64,000 bases of DNA, taken from the NCBI GenBank assembly GCA_000802095.1, contig JUEB01000013.1, positions 186,001 through 250,000 of the forward strand. The letters run 5' to 3'. Positions 8,410-15,486 of this stretch are shown here, in pieces. The stretch is from Peptococcaceae bacterium BICA1-7 (GTDB lineage: Bacteria; Bacillota; Desulfotomaculia; Desulfotomaculales; Desulfocucumaceae). Numbering within the stretch: the first letter of the stretch is position 1; every line of letters starts with the position of its first letter. The notes under the pieces were generated by a model. That model saw only the letters and a list, made by a program, of their open reading frames with translations, searched no databases and had not been told where the DNA came from. Position numbers and translations under genes: made by a program.

Positions 8410-10059
8410 TTATCTTTTTTTCAGCTCTTCCCGCAGCACTGATTTAAGTATTTTTCCTACCGGGTTGCGGGGTATGGCTTCAATGAACTCCATTCTTTCG
8501 GGAAGCTTATAAACCGAAACACCCAGCCCCCTCATAAAGGTTTTCAATTCCTCCAAATCGATCTCTGCCCCCTGCCTCGGCACCACGAAAACACAGGTGC
8601 GCTCGCCCAGTATTTCATCCGGCATGCCCACCGCAGCCACATCCGCAATGCCCGGATGCCCTAAAAGACTGTTTTCCACTTCCTGGGCGCTGATATTATA
8701 GCCGCCCCGGATGATGATATCCTTTTTCCTGTCGAAAAAGCTTATGAAGTTTCCTTCCTTTATTTGAAACAGATCTCCGGTATAAAAGTAACCTTCAGCA
8801 TCAAAGGCCTTTTCAGTCAGGTCAGGCCTTTTGAAATACCCCGGCATGATGTTTGGCCCCTTATAGGCCAGCTCTCCCACAGCACCGGCTTCCTTCAAAA
8901 CGTGGCCGCTGTCCGGGTCCACCACCTTGGTTTCAATGCCTTCCACACTTGCCGCCCACTTTATGCCCGGCTTGCCGAACTGGGGCAGGTGATCCACCCT
9001 TTTTTCCATATCCGGTACGTCCCTGGGGCCGGATACTATGGCTGTTCCCTCGTTTTGACCCCATATATTTCCTATTTCTATACCCCATCTCCTCTTGAAC
9101 TCCTGTACGGTAAACAGGGAGGGCGGGGCTGAGCCCAGTGTAATGGACCTGGTGGCGCTTAAGTTAAATTTGTCCACCTGGGGGTGCTTGGCGATTACGT
9201 TGGCCACAGCGGGCACCAGCAGGGTATAATTTACTTTCTCCTCAATCATCTGCCTGATAAATAACTGGGGATCGAAGGGGTGGTGAAGCACATAGGTGCC
9301 GCCCAGAATAATCCACGGTATAAAGGTGGTGCCCAGGGAAGCCATATTTACCAGCGGCCCGGCGGTAAGCTGCACATCCCCTTTTCTGATGTCCGCCGCC
9401 TGAATCCCCATATTGCACTGAAATAGCCAGTTATTATGGCTTAAAGGGCAGCCCTTTGGCTCTGCTTCGGTACCGGAAGTCCAGCAAAGGGTAAAAATAT
9501 CATTGGCAGAAATATGTACAGCGCCAAGAGCCTCAGGATCGGCCTCTCCCCCGGCAAACTCCCTGATATCCTGCAAGGTCAGCAATTTTATTCCCGGAAC
9601 CCTGGTCTGCAGCTCTTCACCCATTTCCCCGTGCTTAAAGCCCTTAAAATCTTTCACCGTGATAAACATAGCGGCCCCGGTAAGCCTGGCCACATACTCC
9701 AGGTCTTTGAGCCTCCACTGCATGGGCACGGGCGAAATCAGCCCCCCGGTCCGGGCAATGGCTAAATAAAGCATGGCCAGCTCCCAGGTATTGGGCAGTT
9801 GAACCATAATTATACTGTCTTTGACAATCCCTGCTTTTAAAAGAGCAGTGGCTACCGCATCAACTGCCTTATCCAACTGCTGATAGGTAATCCTTTCCCC
9901 CGGAGTACCGGTAAGCTCCATTCTGTTTAAGGGGTCCACCAATGCGGTCCGTTCGGGGTCCCCGGCAACATGCTCCTTAAAATACTCGATCAGGTTCTTT
10001 TTCCCCCACCAGCCTTTTTCGGTGTAATCAGCAATTTTTCCGGCTGAAGCCAGAATCAT
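8410..10059 (-). CDS. AMP-dependent acyl-CoA ligase, aryl/cyclic-acid-like
   Basis: 549-residue AMP-forming ligase, first gene of the operon. The P-loop is the variant LCWTSGTEAEPKGCPLSH. Later motifs are NIWGQNEGTAI, YFYTGDLFQI, IIRGGYNISAQEVE and the C-terminal lysine in PRNPVGKILK. The overall pattern resembles dihydroxybenzoate-AMP ligase and cyclohexanecarboxylate/benzoate-type CoA ligases more than classical fatty-acyl-CoA synthetases (impression, not measured). ATG 10059 has GGAAAGGAG upstream; the frame runs further back but that part is the leader. Expression is probably from the -24/-12 promoter at 10180-10194, giving a leader of about 110 bases. Confidence 0.9.
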   Translation of the reverse strand: MILASAGKIADYTEKGWWGKKNLIEYFKEHVAGDPERTALVDPLNRMELTGTPGERITYQQLDKAVDAVATALLKAGIVKDSIIMVQLPNTWELAMLYLAIARTGGLISPVPMQWRLKDLEYVARLTGAAMFITVKDFKGFKHGEMGEELQTRVPGIKLLTLQDIREFAGGEADPEALGAVHISANDIFTLCWTSGTEAEPKGCPLSHNNWLFQCNMGIQAADIRKGDVQLTAGPLVNMASLGTTFIPWIILGGTYVLHHPFDPQLFIRQMIEEKVNYTLLVPAVANVIAKHPQVDKFNLSATRSITLGSAPPSLFTVQEFKRRWGIEIGNIWGQNEGTAIVSGPRDVPDMEKRVDHLPQFGKPGIKWAASVEGIETKVVDPDSGHVLKEAGAVGELAYKGPNIMPGYFKRPDLTEKAFDAEGYFYTGDLFQIKEGNFISFFDRKKDIIIRGGYNISAQEVENSLLGHPGIADVAAVGMPDEILGERTCVFVVPRQGAEIDLEELKTFMRGLGVSVYKLPERMEFIEAIPRNPVGKILKSVLREELKKR

Positions 10060-10179
10060 AAAAACAGCTCCTTTCCAACTATTAATAATATTTTGACATT
10101 TTACCGCCTGAACACCACTGTCACCATAAGCTCCCGGCAGCGCCCTTATTTCACCACCGGAACTTTTTAATATGTATAA

Positions 10180-10194
10180 GCAAAGACTTTGCCA
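10180..10194 (-). promoter_or_regulatory. Sigma-54 (-24/-12) promoter of the beta-oxidation operon
   Basis: On the minus strand this reads TGGCAAAGTCTTTGC. The GG and GC dinucleotides are exactly 12 bases apart, matching the TGGCAC-N5-TTGC consensus except for one base in the -24 block. Transcription would start near 10168, about 110 bases before the first ligase. A sigma-54 activator gene at the other end of the operon supports the call. Confidence 0.8.
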
Positions 10195-10256
10195 CAAAAA
10201 AAACCTTATATAATAAGCAATCATAAACCCCTGACGCTGCCATCACCGCACTGTCC

Positions 10257-10286
10257 TGTACACTTGACAACAACAGTCAGTGTACA
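10257..10286. promoter_or_regulatory. Inverted repeat TGTACAC...GTGTACA, candidate activator site
   Basis: TGTACACTTGAC is followed after a short spacer by GTCAGTGTACA, an inverted repeat apart from one inserted base. It lies roughly 65-90 bases upstream of the -24 element, where enhancer-binding proteins usually bind. It could instead serve the ECF sigma gene that starts rightward at 10414. Confidence 0.5.
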
Positions 10287-10310
10287 CCTCAAGTTATTAC
10301 CTTGGGGGCA

Positions 10311-10336
10311 GAAAAAAACCGCCGTATTGCGGCGGT
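10311..10336 (-). terminator. Hairpin with T-run, minus-strand terminator
   Basis: The arms ACCGCCG (10318-10324) and CGGCGGT (10330-10336) flank a 5-base loop, and the minus strand continues into seven T residues. No leftward gene lies immediately upstream on this strand. It therefore probably insulates the sigma-54 operon from antisense transcription through the ECF gene, or ends a small unrecognised transcript. The rest of the 354-base gap 10060-10413 holds the promoter and repeat listed separately. Confidence 0.6.
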
Positions 10337-10413
10337 GTAAAGGGATTTTGCATCAATTTATCAAATACTGTATTATTCAATCCTCCGGAGGCTGGTAAAA
10401 ATGAGGCGATATC

Positions 10414-11193
10414 ATGACTGATGAACTTACCGAGCTTTTTGACCAACTATATCGCGATAACTATGTCAAGGTATTCCGGCTAGCCCTGGGACTCACCCAC
10501 AATCCCAATGACGCGGAAGATATAACCCAGGAAGTTTTTGTACGGGCTTTTCGCTCCTATCAAACCTTTCGTGAAGAAAGCTCTTTTTTTACATGGATAT
10601 ACCGGATTACCGTCAATGTGGCCAATGATTACATGAAACAAAGAAGTAAACTGCCCGTCTACGAAATTGCCGAAGATGCAGGTTGCTCTGTTGATGATTT
10701 GGCTGATCCCCATCCTGATTACAGCCCGGAAACCAAATTAATGATCAATGAAGTAATGCGGGTCTGCATGGCTGCTTTCACTGAATGTCTGCCCGTCAGC
10801 CAAAAAAAAGTTTTCTTCTTGGCAGTAGGATTAGGTCTGCCGCACAAAATTGTGGCCGAAATATTGGATTGTTCGGTCAGTTCGGTGAAATCGTCGCTGC
10901 ACCGGGCTAAAAACAGATTGATTGGCTACATGGAAAGCAGGTGCCAATTAGTTAAAGAATCAAATTCCTGCCGTTGTGAGCAATGGATTAAACGTGGCAT
11001 TTCGCGAGGATGGATAACTAAAGAGTGTATAGCCAACCCTCTGCCCAAAATTACCATTCCGGCCGGGGTAAAAATATACATGTGGGATTTGCGGGATATA
11101 TACAAAAATGTTTACCTGGCAGACAACGATGAAGTATTGGCAAAGTTTTTTAAAGAAGGCTTTGCCCAAAAGAAATGGGCTACTTTTTCTTAA
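10414..11193 (+). CDS. ECF-type RNA polymerase sigma factor with cysteine-bearing C-terminal extension
   Basis: 259-residue extracytoplasmic-function sigma factor. Region 2 spans about residues 10-80 (NPNDAEDITQEVFVRAF and FFTWIYRITVNVANDY). Region 4 spans about 120-175, with the helix-turn-helix LPHKIVAEILDCSVSSVKSS. Beyond it is an extension of about 80 residues containing CRCEQWIKRG and a further Cys in ITKECIA, then a segment not obviously related to sigma factors. Typical ECF factors stop near 180 residues. No anti-sigma gene is adjacent, so control may be built into the tail (inference). ATG 10414 follows GAGGCG. The downstream neighbour is a Cys-rich DUF3795 gene 64 bases away, perhaps in the same transcript. 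Confidence 0.88.
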   Translation: MTDELTELFDQLYRDNYVKVFRLALGLTHNPNDAEDITQEVFVRAFRSYQTFREESSFFTWIYRITVNVANDYMKQRSKLPVYEIAEDAGCSVDDLADPHPDYSPETKLMINEVMRVCMAAFTECLPVSQKKVFFLAVGLGLPHKIVAEILDCSVSSVKSSLHRAKNRLIGYMESRCQLVKESNSCRCEQWIKRGISRGWITKECIANPLPKITIPAGVKIYMWDLRDIYKNVYLADNDEVLAKFFKEGFAQKKWATFS

Positions 11194-11257
11194 TTTTTTT
11201 GCAACCTTTTGCTCTTTTGTCAGTCTAACCAGCAATATAAATTAAGGAGGCTGAAAA

Positions 11258-11668
11258 ATGGATTATAAACAGATGACAGCGCCCTGCGGTCTGGATTGTT
11301 TTAATTGTTTTATTTATTCCGGTTATGCCGATAAGGAGCTGCAGGCCAGGGTTTTAAAAGAGGCTGGCTATTCATTGGAAATAGCTATTTGTAAAGGCTG
11401 CCGCAACGAAAAAGGAAAGATTCCTAATCTCCCAATGCCTTGCAACGTGTATCCCTGCGCAGAAAAGAAAGGTATTGCATTTTGTTGTGATTGCTCTGAT
11501 TTTCCCTGTGATTATCTCCATCCATATGCTGACCGGGCCTCTCAGTTGCCACATAATACCAAAGTTTTTAATCTGTGTTTAATAAAAAAGATGGGCTTGG
11601 ACGCATGGGCCAAAGATAAAGCAAACAGTGTCAGGAATGTCTATTATACCGGCAAGTGGAAACTGTAG
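11258..11668 (+). CDS. DUF3795 cysteine-rich protein
   Basis: 136-residue protein with the DUF3795 arrangement: APCGLDCFNC near the N-terminus, then CKGC, a CNVYPC block and FCCDCSDFPCDYLHPY. These clusters look like metal-binding knuckles. The family is widespread in anaerobes and has no established function. The start follows AAGGAGG. It probably shares a transcript with the sigma factor and is followed by a hairpin at 11706-11743. Confidence 0.88.
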   Translation: MDYKQMTAPCGLDCFNCFIYSGYADKELQARVLKEAGYSLEIAICKGCRNEKGKIPNLPMPCNVYPCAEKKGIAFCCDCSDFPCDYLHPYADRASQLPHNTKVFNLCLIKKMGLDAWAKDKANSVRNVYYTGKWKL

Positions 11669-11705
11669 CAAAAAGCATAACAATGGACTCGCCCCTGTGA
11701 AAATA

Positions 11706-11743
11706 AAACAACTCAACTTTCCAGACCGAAAGTTGAGTTGTTT
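11706..11743. terminator. Bidirectional terminator between convergent genes
   Basis: A 16-bp perfect stem (11706-11721 with 11728-11743, core ACAACTCAACTTTC) and a 6-base loop, with A/T-rich flanks on both sides. It separates the rightward DUF3795 gene from the leftward GT2-GH130 gene. Confidence 0.75.
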
Positions 11744-11777
11744 AGTTATTGAAAAAAGAGCAAGCAGTGCTACTCTA

Positions 11778-14700
11778 TTAAATATCTGTACCATAATTGT
11801 TCTTCCCTCCAACCTCCTGCCTGACGGATTCCGGTATCAGATCGCCGACCCGGCCGGTGGCAAGGCATATATGGGTATCTGCAGCGCCATAATAAACCAG
11901 TATTTGGTCATCGGCGTCCAGCACTTCCTTGTCATTAGCCGGCACCGCGCCGCAGGTGAAAACAACATTGGGCACCCAGCTCTCCCCTTCTTTTCCTATT
12001 TCATACCCGGTTTCGGGAGAGAGGACCGGATTGGGAGAACGGTAGATCAGGCGCTCCGGATTGTCGAGGTCGATCAGTACAACGCCCAGACGATACACCC
12101 TGTTGCGGTCGACACCGTGGTAGATAAGCAGCCAGCCGTATTTGGTCTTGATGGGCTGGGAGCCCGCTCCTATTTTTAAGGAGTCCCACATCCATCCCGA
12201 ACGCGGACCCAGGATGATGGAGTGCTTTTTTTTGGGCGCCGGAAACTCCAGCTTATCCAGGTGCACCATCCATATGCTTGGCTCTATCCGGTGGTAAATA
12301 ATATATTTCCCATTAATTTTTTCTGGAAACAGTATGGCGTCCTTGTCCCAGATGTCCTGGAAAGCAAGGCCCTTTCTTTCCCATTTGTCAAATCTTTTGT
12401 TTAACAGGTCCTCCAGCCCTATGGCAGCGGCCGAAACCTGTGCAATGACACCGTCGTAGGCAGTGTAAAGCATATATATCCTGTTGTCGAATATGGCTAC
12501 CCTCGGGTCTTCGACACCTTTTATTTCCGTCCTGTCCTGTGGCACAAACACAGGCTCCGGAAGTCTCTCCAGCACTTTGTAGCCGTCCGTCACGGCCAGC
12601 CCGATCCGCGACACATCATCATCTCCGTGCGCCCTGTAGAGCAGGTAGACCCTGTCTTTTACCCGGAAGGCAGCCGTGTTTAAGACGTACTTGCTTTCCC
12701 ACGGGTGCTCCTTTATTGGACTCAGCATAGGATTGCCCGCATACCTGACGAGGGGCTTTGCCGGCGGGTAATCCTGAGACTCCTGCACCACTACGGTCAC
12801 ATCTTTGGGCCTTATTCCCAAAAGGACATCAATAAGGTTTTCGCTGGCCCTGCCCTCACCTATGAGCTGGATCACCGTTTTCATGATTTCTCCGGGGTCG
12901 TAGCCCAGTTCTTCATATATTTCCTCAAGGAAATCGTGGTTGAACCACTTCTCCTCGACATGGCTGGAAAGCGAGGTAGGAATACCCTTTCCGCCCTTGT
13001 AGCTATAGCTGGCCCAACTCCAGACCGAGCACGGCAGGAATGTGCCGTCGGCAAGAACCTGGCTCAGGCCGTAGCCATTACACATAATGTTTATCAGCCG
13101 GGCCTTTTCGTTTTGGCCGACATCCGCCAGCCTCTGTGACAGCGCCCGAAACTGGCTGATTAGCGCACGGTGATGGAAGTTTTCAAATAAATTGTGTACG
13201 GAAAAGGCAATGGTTTCGTAACGCCCAACCAGGGAGTTGAGTATCTTGCCACCCAGGTTTTTCCTCTCTTTGGCGTAGGTTCTCCAGAGGATGTCGTAAT
13301 TTTCGGCCATCATAATATGCCTGGCCACAAAGAGGCAGAAGCGCAGCCTCGGATAGTCCCCTCCCACACCTTTATTCAGAGGCCCGACCACAATCCTGGA
13401 GGCGATCTTGTTGAAGTCGGAGACATTTCCCAGCTTCACCGTGCCGTTAAGTACCTTTGCACCCAATATGATGGGCTTGATCTCCACCTCACCCATTCCA
13501 TCCGGCCCCAAATTATCCATCATCCACAAAAGTGACCTGTCCCCGTACTTCCGGGTCTCAACCAGGTTGGCCAGGCTGGCGGCATCCCTGACGTCCATTT
13601 TTTTAATGAGATCCCTGGGATTCTTGCATCCCGCAGGGATCATCACATTGAGCGGCGGAAAACGGAGCAACATCTCCCTTATGACCTCATCTTTTATGGA
13701 AAAAATCATGGGAGAGTGGAACAGCCGGAAAATGCCGTCTATTACCTGCCCAATTCCCTCTTCGGTGTATAAGTCCCCCGGCAGCAGCTCTTCCATAGTT
13801 TTTTCCAGTTCGCTCATGAATTCTTTCATACACACGATTATCGTTTTGTAATCAGCGTTTTCCGACGTCCCCAGCCCGTCGCGGAGAAAGCTGCTAAACG
13901 CTTCCTGATAGCGGGACTGGAGGCGGTGGAACATTTCTTCCGACGAAACAACCTTGCCTTTACGCCCCTCTATTTTTTTGGGCAGCACGGTGGGTATGCC
14001 TGGTATAAATTCCAGGTAGTGGGCCGGTACGAGGGGCGGCTTCGTTTCTAGATCCTTTTGCTCCCACAACAGCATAAAGTGATCCCTCAATCTTAGAAAG
14101 TCTTTTCTTTGTTCTTCTTTGGCTAAAGACACCTCACTTGAGACAATAAAGTCGGTATCAACGCTTTTAATGCCTTCCAATTGTTTTTCCACGGACTGAA
14201 TGTTCCCAATGAAGCTGGACACCCTCCCGTTGAAGGCAAAAGTGAGTTCGTCCAGGAGATCGTCGCTGCACACACCAGTGACAAACCAGTACTTAAACAG
14301 TATGCGATATACTATATCGGCCCATATTTTTCCTTCTATTATTAGCTCTTTGTCCGTTACCGGCCGGGTGTCTTTGCTGCCTTCGTAAAGGTGGTCGTAG
14401 TAGGAGGTGTCACAAAGTATTTTGTACTGGCTGTAACTGTATCTGAACTGGGGGTCCCGGATAGACGGGGTAGGCTTATAGGGCTTATCATTGGTCCTGC
14501 CGCCATAAATATCGGGCGTCCTGATGATTAACCTGCTGCCGGTCCAGTAATCCTCATCCCTCTTTATACATTCAAACAATGACCTGGCGTTTTCTTTAAA
14601 AATATAGTTTAGTTTTTCAATAGAGATTTCCCCCAGCTTAGTGCCCAGCTCCACCTCGCAAATCTTTTTGTTCCAGCGCATAGCCCGGCTAACCAGCCAG

Positions 14701-15362
14701 GGGTCGATTCCGAACCCCCACGTGGTGTCAGTCCAGAATTTTATATCGGCGCAAAAGTCCTCCACGGTGTCGTGGGATATGGCATAAACACCGCTCAAAG
14801 TCCCCTTGACGTTGTACCCGTAAAATACCTCCAGCAGTTGGGCCGTGAACAGGCTTCCCAAAAGGTTCTCAAAATAGTGCCTATGGAAAGATGTCACCAC
14901 CAAATCATATTCTTTTCTGATGGGCTCTATAAGGCGCCTGATCCAGTCGGGCTGCAGCCCTCTGCCTTCCTCCCGCACCAGGTCGGCCGCAAATATAACC
15001 GCATCGGCCTCCAGCATATTGGCTATCTCCAATATCGCCCTTATACTGGCCCCTCTGCCATTGCTCCCGGGCTTCATTAAAAATTCCAGGTGGGGGGCTT
15101 TTAAATCCAGACGCCTGATGGATGCCAGCGTTTCTGTTCCTACGGGGTCCCCCACGCAGATGATCAGAGACTTGCTCATTTCCTGAAGGCCGGCCAGCCC
15201 TTCATCCAACACTTTCAGCACTTCGGGCAGGATATCCTTTTCATTATAGAAAGGGATGCCGATTACCACATTGACTTCATTAAACAACTTTGCCTTTTCA
15301 ATATACTCATTGATGCTCTCATTAAAAAGTGCCTCTAAATCATTCAACCGCTCGACGCCCAT
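11778..15362 (-). CDS. Fusion of GT2-like glycosyltransferase and GH130 mannoside phosphorylase-like domain
   Basis: 1194-residue cytoplasmic protein (no signal peptide). Residues about 25-330 resemble a GT-A fold transferase, with VVIGIPFYNEKD, the nucleotide-sugar region PGSNGRGASIRA, and AADL in the DXD position. The layout recalls mannosylglycerate or glucosylglycerate-type synthases. A helical middle of about 500 residues is unrecognised. Residues 866-1180 form a GH130 five-blade propeller: RYAGNPMLSP at its start, the catalytic-acid segment GVEDPRV (Asp 952), and IGAGSQPIKTKYGWLLIYHGV. GH130 enzymes phosphorolyse beta-mannosides to mannose 1-phosphate. ATG 15362 follows GGAGG at 8 bases. 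It lies at the end of a leftward run with another GH130, next to a GDP-mannose synthesis operon. Transferase substrate and product are unknown. Confidence 0.85.
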   Translation of the reverse strand: MGVERLNDLEALFNESINEYIEKAKLFNEVNVVIGIPFYNEKDILPEVLKVLDEGLAGLQEMSKSLIICVGDPVGTETLASIRRLDLKAPHLEFLMKPGSNGRGASIRAILEIANMLEADAVIFAADLVREEGRGLQPDWIRRLIEPIRKEYDLVVTSFHRHYFENLLGSLFTAQLLEVFYGYNVKGTLSGVYAISHDTVEDFCADIKFWTDTTWGFGIDPWLVSRAMRWNKKICEVELGTKLGEISIEKLNYIFKENARSLFECIKRDEDYWTGSRLIIRTPDIYGGRTNDKPYKPTPSIRDPQFRYSYSQYKILCDTSYYDHLYEGSKDTRPVTDKELIIEGKIWADIVYRILFKYWFVTGVCSDDLLDELTFAFNGRVSSFIGNIQSVEKQLEGIKSVDTDFIVSSEVSLAKEEQRKDFLRLRDHFMLLWEQKDLETKPPLVPAHYLEFIPGIPTVLPKKIEGRKGKVVSSEEMFHRLQSRYQEAFSSFLRDGLGTSENADYKTIIVCMKEFMSELEKTMEELLPGDLYTEEGIGQVIDGIFRLFHSPMIFSIKDEVIREMLLRFPPLNVMIPAGCKNPRDLIKKMDVRDAASLANLVETRKYGDRSLLWMMDNLGPDGMGEVEIKPIILGAKVLNGTVKLGNVSDFNKIASRIVVGPLNKGVGGDYPRLRFCLFVARHIMMAENYDILWRTYAKERKNLGGKILNSLVGRYETIAFSVHNLFENFHHRALISQFRALSQRLADVGQNEKARLINIMCNGYGLSQVLADGTFLPCSVWSWASYSYKGGKGIPTSLSSHVEEKWFNHDFLEEIYEELGYDPGEIMKTVIQLIGEGRASENLIDVLLGIRPKDVTVVVQESQDYPPAKPLVRYAGNPMLSPIKEHPWESKYVLNTAAFRVKDRVYLLYRAHGDDDVSRIGLAVTDGYKVLERLPEPVFVPQDRTEIKGVEDPRVAIFDNRIYMLYTAYDGVIAQVSAAAIGLEDLLNKRFDKWERKGLAFQDIWDKDAILFPEKINGKYIIYHRIEPSIWMVHLDKLEFPAPKKKHSIILGPRSGWMWDSLKIGAGSQPIKTKYGWLLIYHGVDRNRVYRLGVVLIDLDNPERLIYRSPNPVLSPETGYEIGKEGESWVPNVVFTCGAVPANDKEVLDADDQILVYYGAADTHICLATGRVGDLIPESVRQEVGGKNNYGTDI

Positions 15363-15486
15363 GAATAAAACCTCCGTTAAAAATTTATTTTACGCCAGAA
15401 GCCTTATTCTTGCGCTCCCCGTTGCCGGACCACCCGTTTTTGAGCAGTGTCAGCCAAATAATCAATATCCCGATTTATGTTTGCTT

